Shown one piece after another: positions 1 to 8,684 of a DNA stretch of 64,000 bases. The stretch lies in NCBI RefSeq assembly GCF_000165125.1, contig NZ_AEIU01000096.1, positions 117,666 through 181,665 of the forward strand, written 5' to 3'. The stretch is from Vibrio caribbeanicus ATCC BAA-2122. Its GTDB lineage: Bacteria; Pseudomonadota; Gammaproteobacteria; Enterobacterales; Vibrionaceae. Numbering within the stretch: the stretch's first letter is position 1; the number at the start of each line of letters is the position of its first letter. The position numbers and the translations under genes were made by a program. Below the pieces are notes generated by a model, which searched no databases, was not told where the DNA came from, and saw only the letters and a list, made by a program, of their open reading frames with translations.

Positions 1-2019
1 GCTGAACCGAACCTAACCCTATTGGGCTGGATGGGCTCGGTTGGTTACCCCGTTTACTATATGGTTTGGGAATATTTATTTCCACAGCCATATGAAAACC
101 TGACTCTACGCCTATTTTGCTCAGTGCTATTTCTCGGCATAGCTTTGCGTAATCGTATTCCATTTGAATGGAGAAAATATCTTCCTACGTATTATCTGAT
201 TACTATTACACTCTGCTTGCCATGTTTTTTCTTTTATATGTTGTTGATGAATAATTGGTCCAATATTTGGGTTATGTCTTTCATGTCGGCAATATTTCTC
301 CATATTCTTTTAGTACAAGTTACTAGAATTATGTATGCACAAACATTGGCTGGAATAGGTATTGCAACATTTGCTGCATGGATATCACAGAACTTCTCTT
401 TGGAGGTTACAATAAACTGGGAGCACGTGCCGATCTTCATGTTTATATTTCTATTTGATCATTTGTTCTATTTTCGTAATCAAGTGGAACACGAGAATAA
501 AGTATCACTAGCAAAATCATTTGGTGCTAGTATTGCTCACGAGATGAGAAACCCTCTCAGTGGCTTATCAACTTCTATTAATGCCATTCAATCCATACTT
601 ACGTACCCCAAAAACAGTGATATCCAAGGGCGCCATACACTGAGTACCCAAGAGTTAAAGCAGTTACACGATGTGGGCAATGAAGCCATGGAAATGATCC
701 AGTCAGGTAACGAAACGATAGACCTATTATTAACCTCAATTGATGAGAATCGAGTATCTCGCTCAACCTTTCAAAAACACTCAGCGCAAGCAGTAATCGA
801 ATATTCAATCGACAGCTTTAACCACAAGCGATTGTCAGATAAATCAACCATAACTCTAGAAGTGCAAAACGACTTTGAATTTCTGGGCAGCGATACCTTA
901 TTGAAGTATGTAATGTATAACTTGTTCAAGAATGCAATCAATCATCGTACCTCAGGAGAGTTTTATATTCATGTCAACATAAATAGTAATGACGAAACCA
1001 ATCAGGTTGTGGTTACAGATAACGGTTGTGGTATATCAAGTGATGTGATGCGTCATATTTTTCAAGATTTTTATACGACAGGAAAGTCTGGCAGTCACGG
1101 ACTAGGCTTGCCATTTTGTCAAAAGGTAATGCGCTCGTTTGGTGGTGAAATCAAATGCCAATCTGAGGTCGAACAGTTCACCCAGTTTACGATGACCTTT
1201 CCCTCCTTGACATCAAAGTCAATCAATGAGATTAAGAATGAATTGAGGAAGCTTAAGTCGGTGCTGATGGTTAGTGAGCAAGCCATATTGATTCAAAATA
1301 TCACTAAAATATCACGATTGATGGGTTTCAGTCTCAAAGTGCTCGATATAGCATCAACTCTTAAAAATAAAGAGTACCAATTCGAGTTTGACCTAATATT
1401 CGTAGACATAGCGAGCTATGCAAATAGGGCAAGTGACCGCAAGCGGCTTGAGTCTTTATTGTCATTTACCGAAGCAAAAATCATTTATTTATATGAGCAT
1501 TCTCATACTGTACGAGTCAATGATGTTTCATTTGAACCCGTTTGGTTGGAAACTCAAGCTTGGCTACTCGATACCAAAGCAAGCATCGACCGCCTATTTT
1601 TCGACTCGAGTTACTTAATACCTTCGCTCCCCATTAAACCTATGACAGGCTCTGATAAACGAACCATCATGATTGTGGATGATAACGAATCTTTGCGTCG
1701 CTTTACCGCGATATTATTGGAAAAACAGGGCTTCGATGTTATCCAGAAGGAGGATGGCCAGAAAGCGTTGGATGCGCTGGACTCAGGCAATGTTGACTTG
1801 ATTCTGATGGATATAGAAATGCCGATAATGGGTGGTGTGGAAGCCTCTCGACATATTCGAAATAATGCCAAGCCATACTCATCTGTTCCTATTATTGCGC
1901 ATACAGGTGATATTTCATCAGCAACACTGGCGAAAATCGAGTCGTCGGGAATATCAGATTTTATTGTTAAACCAATAGACAAAAGCCGACTACTCGACAA
2001 GATAACTTACTGGATTTAG
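1..2019 (+). CDS. cqsS: CqsS, CAI-1 quorum-sensing hybrid histidine kinase (5' end off window)
   Basis: The frame is open from base 1, so the start codon lies off the window; about 14 residues appear to be missing when compared from memory with V. cholerae CqsS. The visible 672 residues start with a multi-pass membrane sensor region (roughly the first 155 residues). Next is a HisKA H-box (SIAHEMRNP, phospho-His codon 538-540), then a HATPase domain (N-box NLFKNAINH, G-boxes DNGCGI and GLGLPFC). A degenerate linker leads to a C-terminal receiver with VDD, the phospho-Asp in LMDIEMP (codon 1810-1812) and a conserved Lys in VKPID. Known role: senses the alpha-hydroxyketone CAI-1 and feeds the LuxU-LuxO phosphorelay, losing kinase activity when the signal binds. 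The synthase gene cqsA is usually next door and would be off the left edge. Confidence 0.93.
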   Translation, partial: AEPNLTLLGWMGSVGYPVYYMVWEYLFPQPYENLTLRLFCSVLFLGIALRNRIPFEWRKYLPTYYLITITLCLPCFFFYMLLMNNWSNIWVMSFMSAIFLHILLVQVTRIMYAQTLAGIGIATFAAWISQNFSLEVTINWEHVPIFMFIFLFDHLFYFRNQVEHENKVSLAKSFGASIAHEMRNPLSGLSTSINAIQSILTYPKNSDIQGRHTLSTQELKQLHDVGNEAMEMIQSGNETIDLLLTSIDENRVSRSTFQKHSAQAVIEYSIDSFNHKRLSDKSTITLEVQNDFEFLGSDTLLKYVMYNLFKNAINHRTSGEFYIHVNINSNDETNQVVVTDNGCGISSDVMRHIFQDFYTTGKSGSHGLGLPFCQKVMRSFGGEIKCQSEVEQFTQFTMTFPSLTSKSINEIKNELRKLKSVLMVSEQAILIQNITKISRLMGFSLKVLDIASTLKNKEYQFEFDLIFVDIASYANRASDRKRLESLLSFTEAKIIYLYEHSHTVRVNDVSFEPVWLETQAWLLDTKASIDRLFFDSSYLIPSLPIKPMTGSDKRTIMIVDDNESLRRFTAILLEKQGFDVIQKEDGQKALDALDSGNVDLILMDIEMPIMGGVEASRHIRNNAKPYSSVPIIAHTGDISSATLAKIESSGISDFIVKPIDKSRLLDKITYWI

Positions 2020-2144
2020 TGGAACGATAAATGAACATACATTTTATTTGCGAAAGGTTAAAAAAATATAACTCTTCCACTACCGACCTGAGATAAAGAC
2101 TATACTTTTCAGATATTAATCCAAGATATCGAGCAGGCTTACAG

Positions 2145-3236
2145 ATGTATCGTCTTTTCAATATTATTATTGTACTGATTTTTTTCTCCTCTCAGGTACA
2201 GTCAAGTTCATTACAAGTTGAGAAGGTTGTCTCTGGCCTCTCTATTCCCTGGGGAATGGCATTTATTGATAACGAGCACCTGTTAGTTAGTGAAAGAAAT
2301 GGACACCTCTTGGTCATTGATATTAAGAGCCAGAAAAAAATTAAGTTAATGGATAACCCAACCGATTTGTATGCTGCTGGCCAAGGTGGCTGGCTAGATA
2401 TCGCCCTATCCCCTTTCGAACGCAACAAAGTGTATGTTACGTATAGCCGAGATACGACATCGGGACCTGACACAACCCTAGCCGTATTTGAGTTTGATAG
2501 TAATCGAGCCATCAGGTTTAAAAACTTACTCACTACAACTTCTTTCTCGGACACATCACGCCACTTTGGTAGTCGATTGGCATTCAGCGATGAGCATATT
2601 TTCATGAGTATCGGGGATAGAGGAATAAGGGAAAATGGGCAAAGCCTCAGTACGCATGCTGGTAGTATTCTTAGGCTTTCACCAGACGGAAGCCCAGCCA
2701 AGAATAATCCTTTCATCGACAAGTCCTCCTTACAAGAGGAAATCTATAGCTTTGGACACCGAAACCCTCAAGGGTTGTTTTATGATAAAAAGACTCGAGA
2801 CCTTTGGTCTATTGAGCATGGCCCTAGAGGGGGAGATGAAATTAATCTGATTAAAAAAGGAGCCAACTATGGGTGGCCCATTACCTCCCATGGTAAGGAG
2901 TATTGGGGTCCCTTTGATGTCAGTGAGCTACGAGAAAAAGAAGGAGTGGAATCTCCCAAAAAAGTCTATATACCCTCTATCGCACCCTCTAGCCTTATGC
3001 TTTATCGAGGAGATAACTACCCTGAGCTCGATGGAAAATTACTGGCACCAGCACTGAAACTCATGCACATTAACGTAATCACACTCAACGAAAATAAGCA
3101 GGCCATCGACGAGCATCGGCTGTTTGAAGACCTGAAAGAAAGAATTCGTCATATTATTGTAAGCCCCGACGATGAGCTTTTCTTTAGCACAGACCAAGGT
3201 AATATCTTTAAAATTTTACCTTCTCAGGTACCATAA
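2145..3236 (+). CDS. PQQ-type glucose/sorbosone (aldose sugar) dehydrogenase, exported
   Basis: A 363-residue protein with an N-terminal signal peptide (about 20 residues, ending near QVQSS). The mature part is a six-bladed beta-propeller of the soluble glucose/sorbosone dehydrogenase family. Family landmarks visible in order: IPWGMAFI, LLVSERNGHL, GQGGWLDIALSP, the RHFGSRLAF histidine/arginine block, SIGDRG, the SFGHRNPQGL block and IEHGPRGGDEINL. Members such as E. coli YliI oxidise aldose sugars in the periplasm using pyrroloquinoline quinone. No pqq synthesis genes are in the window, so the cofactor must come from elsewhere. It follows cqsS in the same direction after 125 bases. The actual substrate cannot be read from sequence. 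Confidence 0.85.
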   Translation: MYRLFNIIIVLIFFSSQVQSSSLQVEKVVSGLSIPWGMAFIDNEHLLVSERNGHLLVIDIKSQKKIKLMDNPTDLYAAGQGGWLDIALSPFERNKVYVTYSRDTTSGPDTTLAVFEFDSNRAIRFKNLLTTTSFSDTSRHFGSRLAFSDEHIFMSIGDRGIRENGQSLSTHAGSILRLSPDGSPAKNNPFIDKSSLQEEIYSFGHRNPQGLFYDKKTRDLWSIEHGPRGGDEINLIKKGANYGWPITSHGKEYWGPFDVSELREKEGVESPKKVYIPSIAPSSLMLYRGDNYPELDGKLLAPALKLMHINVITLNENKQAIDEHRLFEDLKERIRHIIVSPDDELFFSTDQGNIFKILPSQVP

Positions 3237-3315
3237 ATTTGAGCAGATAAGAGTTGTTTATCAATAGGAAAGCATTCGCTCACTAAATCATTAAGACAAT
3301 GCAGAATTCATCTCA

Positions 3316-3356
3316 TATACCCAAGTGACTTCAAAGTGCTAGGTTGCTTGGGTATA
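3316..3356. repeat. Dispersed palindromic repeat, short copy
   Basis: A 41-base element with perfect 10-base inverted ends, TATACCCAAG and CTTGGGTATA. The interior contains TGACTTCAA and GTGCTAGGTT, strings shared with the other copies. This is the smallest complete-looking member of the family described in the findings. It lies between the dehydrogenase and the Old Yellow Enzyme gene. Confidence 0.75.
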
Positions 3357-3503
3357 CACCTCGGTTAATAAACAAAAAAACGATAAGGTGGATGAATTTT
3401 TTTGAGGTAAATCGCAATTTAAATTTACATACCAAAAACCATTGAAAATTGATTGTCAGCTCGTTAGCTTGAAACTGAATTTGTGGTGAAATCAAGGATT
3501 ATG

Positions 3504-4541
3504 ATGGATAACCTATTTGAGCCTCTCGAACTAAATAAGAAGATCACATTAAAAAACCGCATCATTATGGCGCCACTGACACGATGTATGGCCGATGATA
3601 ATCTTGTGCCTACACAAGATATGGCCGAGTATTATGCGCGGCGTGCAGAGACGGGATTAATTATCAGTGAAGCGACAATAATCAGGCCAGATGGACAAGG
3701 CTACCCAAATACGCCGGGTATATTTACTGATAAGCAGATACAAGGCTGGAAAAGAGTCACCTCAGCAGTTCACCAGGCAGGTGGAAAAATATTTATGCAA
3801 TTATGGCATACTGGGCGCGTTGCTCATCCACATTTTTTTGGTGGTGATGTTATCGCCCCATCAAACATTGGCTTGAATGGCACCATTCCACGCATGCGAG
3901 AACTCTCTTATGTGACACCAAAGCCCGTTACTAAGAATGAGATTATCCAACTAGCCGAAGACTATCGTCAAGCTGCCATAAATGCTTTAGAGGCGGGGTT
4001 TGACGGTATTGAACTTCATGGTGCGAATGGATACCTCATCGACCAATTCCTCCACCACTCCTGTAATGAGCGTGAAGATGAGTTTGGTGGAAGTGTAGAA
4101 AACATGGCTCGGTTTCCCCTCATGGTGATTGATACAGTGGTAAGCGCAATTGGCCGTGAACGCACTGCTCTAAGGCTCTCACCCGGTGCTTATTTTAAGA
4201 TGGAACCTGATCACCGTGACAGAGACGTTTTTGATTATCTTCTCCAACAATTAAAGATAAGAAACCTATGCTATCTTCATATCGGAATTTTTGATGAGAG
4301 CATGGCGTTTGATTACCTAGGTGGGACAGTTGGTGACTATATACGCACGCGCTATGATAAGACATTGATAGGCGTTGGAGGTCTCACCCCAGAGACAGCA
4401 AGTGAAGCAATAAAAACAGGTAAATATGATCTTGTCGCCATTGGACGACCACTTATCGCTAATCCCGATTACGTCCAAAAAGTTAAGATGGGTGTACCAC
4501 TGGTAGATTATGAAGACTCAATGTTACTAGAACTTATTTAG
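3504..4541 (+). CDS. Old Yellow Enzyme family alkene reductase (NemA-like)
   Basis: FMN-dependent TIM-barrel flavoprotein of the Old Yellow Enzyme family, which reduces activated C=C bonds and nitro compounds using NAD(P)H. The start LFEPLEL, the segment NRIIMAPLTR, WHTGRVAHP, the catalytic HGANGYLIDQFL block, RDEFGG-like EREDEFGGS and the C-terminal GVGGLTPE and AIGRPLIANPD phosphate-binding stretches are all present. The ATG at 3504 was chosen because AAGGA lies five bases upstream; ATG 3501 and GTG 3483 are also in frame. The protein is about 345 residues, slightly shorter than NemA (365). Physiological substrate unknown. Confidence 0.9.
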   Translation: MDNLFEPLELNKKITLKNRIIMAPLTRCMADDNLVPTQDMAEYYARRAETGLIISEATIIRPDGQGYPNTPGIFTDKQIQGWKRVTSAVHQAGGKIFMQLWHTGRVAHPHFFGGDVIAPSNIGLNGTIPRMRELSYVTPKPVTKNEIIQLAEDYRQAAINALEAGFDGIELHGANGYLIDQFLHHSCNEREDEFGGSVENMARFPLMVIDTVVSAIGRERTALRLSPGAYFKMEPDHRDRDVFDYLLQQLKIRNLCYLHIGIFDESMAFDYLGGTVGDYIRTRYDKTLIGVGGLTPETASEAIKTGKYDLVAIGRPLIANPDYVQKVKMGVPLVDYEDSMLLELI

Positions 4542-4550
4542 CTGAAACAA

Positions 4551-4581
4551 AAAAACCTAAACAATAATGTTTAGGTTTTTT
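4551..4581. terminator. Bidirectional intrinsic terminator
   Basis: Perfect 13-base stem AAAAACCTAAACA / TGTTTAGGTTTTT around a four-base loop, with a T-run on both strands. It lies between the alkene reductase (plus strand) and the tRNA cluster (minus strand), so it can end both transcripts. Confidence 0.85.
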
Positions 4582-4584
4582 GTT

Positions 4585-4660
4585 TGGAGCGACACACGAG
4601 GTTCGAACTCGTGACCTCAACCTTGGCAAGGTTGCGCTCTACCAACTGAGCTAGTGTCGC
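4585..4660 (-). tRNA. tRNA-Gly (GCC)
   Basis: 76 bases including an encoded CCA (TGG at 4585-4587 on the plus strand). The anticodon stem-loop is CAACC-TTGCCAA-GGTTG, giving anticodon GCC. The T-loop GTTCGAACC and the acceptor stem GCGACAC are complete. It is the last tRNA of a minus-strand cluster and is identical over its full length to the copy at 4825-4900. Confidence 0.97.
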
Positions 4661-4671
4661 GTAAAACTAGA

Positions 4672-4760
4672 TGGTGCCCCGGGCCGGACTTGAACCGGCA
4701 CAGCGCGAACGCCGAGGGATTTTAAATCCCTTGTGTCTACCAATTCCACCACCAGGGCAC
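4672..4760 (-). tRNA. tRNA-Leu (TAA)
   Basis: 89 bases with the long variable arm of a class II tRNA and an encoded CCA. The anticodon loop TTTAAAA between AGGGA and TCCCT gives anticodon TAA. Acceptor stem GTGCCCT... pairs with ...GGGGCAC. It lies 12 bases from the downstream tRNA-Gly, in the same minus-strand cluster. Confidence 0.97.
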
Positions 4761-4824
4761 ACAAATCTAAATCTGCGATGGAGACACCATCTAAACCGAG
4801 ATATCTTATCTCGATAAAAATATT

Positions 4825-4900
4825 TGGAGCGACACACGAGGTTCGAACTCGTGACCTCAACCTTGGCAAGGTTGCGCTCTACCAACTGAGCTAGTGTCGC
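4825..4900 (-). tRNA. tRNA-Gly (GCC), second copy
   Basis: Identical in sequence to the tRNA-Gly at 4585-4660, including CCA and anticodon GCC. Only one base separates it from the upstream tRNA-Cys, so the two are surely cut from one transcript. Confidence 0.97.
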
Positions 4901-4901
4901 T

Positions 4902-4975
4902 TGGAGGCGCGTCCCGGAGTCGAACCGAGGTCCACGGATTTGCAATCCGCTGCATAGCCACTCTGCCAACGCGCC
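4902..4975 (-). tRNA. tRNA-Cys (GCA)
   Basis: 74 bases with encoded CCA. The anticodon stem-loop contains GCGGATTGCAAATCCGT, giving anticodon GCA. The T-loop GGTTCGACTCC is normal. It is the first tRNA of the cluster Cys-Gly-Leu-Gly read on the minus strand, downstream of pgsA as in other gammaproteobacteria. Confidence 0.96.
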
Positions 4976-5151
4976 TTAATTTTTTTGAGAGCTTCCTCTC
5001 TGGTACGGGATGCATTCTACGGATTCGAACTAATGAGTCAACACTAATTTTAATTTTTTGACGCGTTTGCTTACTTTCCATTCAAAAAGCGTTAATTTAA
5101 ACACTTTAAGTCCATATTATTGAGTAAATCCGCTGAGTTAGGTTTCGTATA

Positions 5152-5175
5152 CAAAAAAGCGAGCTATAAGCTCGC
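5152..5175 (-). terminator. Intrinsic terminator after pgsA
   Basis: On the minus strand, a seven-base stem GCGAGCT/AGCTCGC with a three-base loop is followed by TTTTTTGT. It starts just after the pgsA stop codon and ends the uvrY-uvrC-pgsA transcript before the tRNAs. Confidence 0.85.
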
Positions 5176-5182
5176 CAGTCAG

Positions 5183-5740
5183 TTAGTGATGATTCTTATC
5201 GAGTAAATCGTCCTTTGCCGCTAAAAGATACTGCGCCATCGACCAATAAGTTAAAAAGGTTGCAATATACAAAGAGCCATAACCAATCCAAATCATCCAA
5301 TCATCATAACGCCACACAAGAACCCACAGCGCAAACATTTGACTTAGTGTCTTTATTTTACCTGTCCATGAGACAGCAACACTAGCACGTTTTCCAATCT
5401 CAGCCATCCACTCCCGAAGAGCAGAGATAATAATTTCTCGGGCAATCATAGTGACCGCTGGGATGGTTATCCAAATCGTATGGTAGTGCTCTGTGACAAG
5501 TATCAAAGCGGTTGCCACCAGAACTTTATCTGCTACTGGGTCAATAAACGCTCCAAAGCGTGACGTTTGACCCAGTTTGCGCGCAAGCATCCCGTCTAAC
5601 CAATCAGTAAAACCTGCAACCCAGAAGACCATCGCAGCGGCAAATGGAGACCAATTGTATGGAAGATAGAATACAATAATAAAGACAGGTATTAAAATTA
5701 GTCTCAGTAAAGACAATATGTTCGGAATGTTTAAGCGCAT
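5183..5740 (-). CDS. pgsA: CDP-diacylglycerol-glycerol-3-phosphate 3-phosphatidyltransferase
   Basis: 185-residue inner-membrane enzyme making phosphatidylglycerol phosphate, the committed step to phosphatidylglycerol and cardiolipin. It carries the CDP-alcohol phosphotransferase motif in the form DWLDGMLAR...G..IDPVADK, with all the conserved Asp residues. The length matches E. coli PgsA (182). It is the third gene of the minus-strand group uvrY-uvrC-pgsA, 76 bases after uvrC. A cardiolipin synthase that uses its product line is elsewhere in this window (31852-33306). Confidence 0.96.
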   Translation of the reverse strand: MRLNIPNILSLLRLILIPVFIIVFYLPYNWSPFAAAMVFWVAGFTDWLDGMLARKLGQTSRFGAFIDPVADKVLVATALILVTEHYHTIWITIPAVTMIAREIIISALREWMAEIGKRASVAVSWTGKIKTLSQMFALWVLVWRYDDWMIWIGYGSLYIATFLTYWSMAQYLLAAKDDLLDKNHH

Positions 5741-5816
5741 GTTTGTATAGACTCTTTTGGGGTTGCTTACAGCTAGGTCTGAAATTTCAAACAGGCCATA
5801 TGGTGCGGGATTTTTC

Positions 5817-7646
5817 TCATTGTTTCAATGCTTGGTGAATGATTTCTGCTAAAGAAGCGCTGATACCAGGCACTTTGGTGATTTCTTCAACAGAGGCTTT
5901 CTTCAACTCTTGTAGTCCACCCATATACTTAAGTAGAGCTTGCCTTCGTTTTGGTCCTATCCCTTCAATTCCTTCAAGAATACTTGTTTTTCGAGTTTTA
6001 CCTCGTTTTGCTCTATGGCCAGCAATAGCATGATTGTGACTTTCATCACGAATATGCTGCATTAAGTGCAATGCGGGTGCATCTGTTGATAATCCAAATT
6101 CTCGTCCGTCATCGGTAATCAACGTCTCAAGACCTGGCTTTCTGGTGGTTCCCTTTGCTATACCGACCAATCTTGGTCGTTTGGGCCAGTCAGTCCAATG
6201 GTTGGCTATCATTTTCATTGCGCTGTTTAATTGACCTTTTCCACCGTCAATAAATATGATGTCAGGAATTCTATCAACATCAATTTGCTTAGCATATCGG
6301 CGTTCTAACGCTTGAGCCATTGCGGCATAATCATCACCGCCCGTAATGCCCGTAATGTTGTATCTTCGATATTCCTGTTTTAGTGGACCTTCTTGGTTAA
6401 ACACTACACAAGATGCAATCGTACTCTCGCCCATAGTATGAGAAATATCAAAACATTCCATGCGTGAGATATTTTCAATTTCCAATAACTCGCTTAACTC
6501 TTTAAAACGCTGAAAAATAGTCATTTTATGATTAATTTTACTCGTTATTGCAGTCAATGCATTTGTATTGGATAACTTTAAATACCGACCTCGATTTCCA
6601 CTAGGAGCAATATGGAAACTTACTTTTCTATGGGCTAAATCAGATAACGTAGACTCGAGAGCTGAAGCATTCTCAATCAGATGCTCATTGAGAATGATCC
6701 GCGTTGGGATCGTTCTTGACTCACTTTGGTTAAGGTAATATTGAGTTAGGAAACTGTAGAAGACCTCTTCTCTATCCGTATTGCTAGGTATTTTGGGGAA
6801 ATGGCTGCGACTACCTAATACCTTACCTTGGCGAATCATCAAAATATGAATACAAGCAATACCATTCTCTTGCGCAAAACCGAGTACGTCCATATCCTCT
6901 TCGGAATTCTCCGAGACAAATTGTTGCTCTTGAATACGACGAATTGCTTGGATCTGATCTCTGTTCTTAGCCGCGTCTTCAAACCTTAGTTCTTTGCTAG
7001 CAAGCTCCATTTTTGCGACTAAAGACTCCAGTACTTGCTGATCTTTACCTTTTAAAAATAAACGCAAAAAATCAACCAATTCAGCATACTGTTCATCAGA
7101 AATAATGGAGCTTATGCAAGGCGCAGCACAGCGGCCAATTTGGTACATTAAACAGGGTCGACTCCGATTCTTATAAACCGTATCTTCACATTGACGGACA
7201 GTAAAGATTTTCTGAATGATATGGAGTGTTTCCCTAACCGCCTTCGAGTCGGGATAAGGTCCGAAGTACTCACCTTTACGTTTTTTAGTTCCTCGATGAA
7301 TCGAGACTCTAGGGTGCTTGTGCGCACTAATAAAAATATAGGGATAAGATTTATCATCACGCAGCAACACATTGTATTTAGGTAAATACTGCTTGATATA
7401 GTTATGCTCAAGAATAAGGGCTTCAGTCTCAGTGTGAGTAACCGTGACATCAATTTTATCTATATTACTAACTAATGCGCGGGTTTTCTCACTGTCGACT
7501 TTTGAACGAAAGTAGCTCGAGAGACGCTTTTTTAAATCCTTTGCCTTTCCTACATAAATGACATCTGAGTCGGCGTTATACATACGATAAACGCCGGGCT
7601 GATTGGTAACCGTTTTGAGAAAAGAAGACGAGTCGAAAACAGGCAT
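5817..7646 (-). CDS. uvrC: Excinuclease ABC subunit C
   Basis: 609 residues, the usual length for UvrC (610). The N-terminal GIY-YIG nuclease domain ([18 protein letters not shown], about residues 19-36) makes the 3' incision. A cysteine-bearing segment ([13 protein letters not shown]) and a UvrB-binding UVR segment follow. The central RNase H-like domain, with [10 protein letters not shown], makes the 5' incision. The C-terminal tandem helix-hairpin-helix includes [10 protein letters not shown] and VPGIS. It acts with UvrA and UvrB in nucleotide excision repair. The gap to the upstream uvrY is 25 bases, the classic gammaproteobacterial arrangement. Confidence 0.98.
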   Translation of the reverse strand: MPVFDSSSFLKTVTNQPGVYRMYNADSDVIYVGKAKDLKKRLSSYFRSKVDSEKTRALVSNIDKIDVTVTHTETEALILEHNYIKQYLPKYNVLLRDDKSYPYIFISAHKHPRVSIHRGTKKRKGEYFGPYPDSKAVRETLHIIQKIFTVRQCEDTVYKNRSRPCLMYQIGRCAAPCISSIISDEQYAELVDFLRLFLKGKDQQVLESLVAKMELASKELRFEDAAKNRDQIQAIRRIQEQQFVSENSEEDMDVLGFAQENGIACIHILMIRQGKVLGSRSHFPKIPSNTDREEVFYSFLTQYYLNQSESRTIPTRIILNEHLIENASALESTLSDLAHRKVSFHIAPSGNRGRYLKLSNTNALTAITSKINHKMTIFQRFKELSELLEIENISRMECFDISHTMGESTIASCVVFNQEGPLKQEYRRYNITGITGGDDYAAMAQALERRYAKQIDVDRIPDIIFIDGGKGQLNSAMKMIANHWTDWPKRPRLVGIAKGTTRKPGLETLITDDGREFGLSTDAPALHLMQHIRDESHNHAIAGHRAKRGKTRKTSILEGIEGIGPKRRQALLKYMGGLQELKKASVEEITKVPGISASLAEIIHQALKQ

Positions 7647-7671
7647 ATAGTGACGAGAAAGTGACCGAAAC

Positions 7672-8316
7672 CTAGAGGGTTTCGGTATCTATCATGCCAT
7701 GGCGGATGGCTAGATGGGTCAGCTCGACATCACCGCTTATGTCTAGTTTACTAAAAAGTCGGTATCGGTAACTATTGACTGTCTTCGGGCTAAGGTTCAA
7801 CTGCTCGGATATATCTGTAACTTTCTGACCTTTAGTTATCATCATCATGATCTGAAGCTCACGCTCAGAAAGTTCTGCAAAAGGGTTCTCAGAAGCAGAA
7901 GAGAACTGGCTCAATGCCATCTGCTGCGCAATTTCAGGGGATATGTACCTCTGGCCACTATGAACCATTCTTATGGCATTCACCATCTCATCGGGCCCTG
8001 CCCCTTTAGTCAGATAACCAGAAGCCCCTGCCTGCATCACTTTAGTAGGGAACGGGTTTTCTGTATGGACCGTCAATACGATAACTTTTACATCAGGATT
8101 ATATCTCAGCACTTTTTTGGTTGCTTCAAGTCCCCCAATACCAGGCATGTTCATATCCATTAAAATGACGTCAGCATGATTACTTCGACACCATTTTACC
8201 GCATCTTCACCGCTTTCAGCTTCCCCTGCTACGTTCATTCCACGGACGTCTTCAATAATACGTCGTATCCCTGTGCGAACCAGCTCGTGATCATCTACAA
8301 GGAAAACATTTATCAA
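7672..8316 (-). CDS. uvrY: Response regulator UvrY/VarA (GacA family)
   Basis: 214 residues: a receiver domain ([10 protein letters not shown], phospho-Asp in VILMDMNMP, Lys in YLTKGAG) and a C-terminal LuxR/NarL-type helix-turn-helix ([12 protein letters not shown]...[12 protein letters not shown]). It is the partner of the BarA/VarS sensor kinase and activates the Csr small RNAs that titrate CsrA. In Vibrio it is called VarA and controls virulence and the output of quorum sensing. The uvrC neighbour supports the call strongly. No csrB-type small RNA was recognised in this window. Confidence 0.95.
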   Translation of the reverse strand: MINVFLVDDHELVRTGIRRIIEDVRGMNVAGEAESGEDAVKWCRSNHADVILMDMNMPGIGGLEATKKVLRYNPDVKVIVLTVHTENPFPTKVMQAGASGYLTKGAGPDEMVNAIRMVHSGQRYISPEIAQQMALSQFSSASENPFAELSERELQIMMMITKGQKVTDISEQLNLSPKTVNSYRYRLFSKLDISGDVELTHLAIRHGMIDTETL

Positions 8317-8684
8317 ACTTGTATCTCCACGCTTTTATATGGCTCTGCGCCTAACCAATTTCAGACAACAGTACTACATATAGTTTAACTCAAAATTGCC
8401 TTTCGTTTTAGCCTCAATGTGTGCTTTACTGCAAATTTTAGCAAGTAGTTATCTCGATACATGCGATTAAAGATGCCTTAACACACTAATATATAACAAA
8501 GTAAAAGAGGTTCAAGGGCTAATCTAATCGTAAATTGCACGGCGTCATTTGCTTATCAATTGTCATACGCTTCGTGCACAATTTTATATCATCATCACAC
8601 CTTAAAAGTCCGCTATTTTAGCCAAAAGCTTTTGTTTTGATGCTACTCAGCCCTCGGGTATCTTACGAAGTTTCTAACTATAAC
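8317..8684. other. Intergenic region between uvrY and polB (368 bases)
   Basis: It must hold the uvrY promoter (minus strand) and the 3' untranslated end of polB. I saw no small gene with a ribosome binding site, no strong hairpin-plus-T-run and no repeat copy here. Confidence 0.5.

Noticed and set aside
4651-5081. Several minus-strand open frames of 70-100 codons across the tRNA cluster
   Set aside because: They run through four clear tRNA genes and have no family resemblance; they are artefacts of structured RNA sequence.
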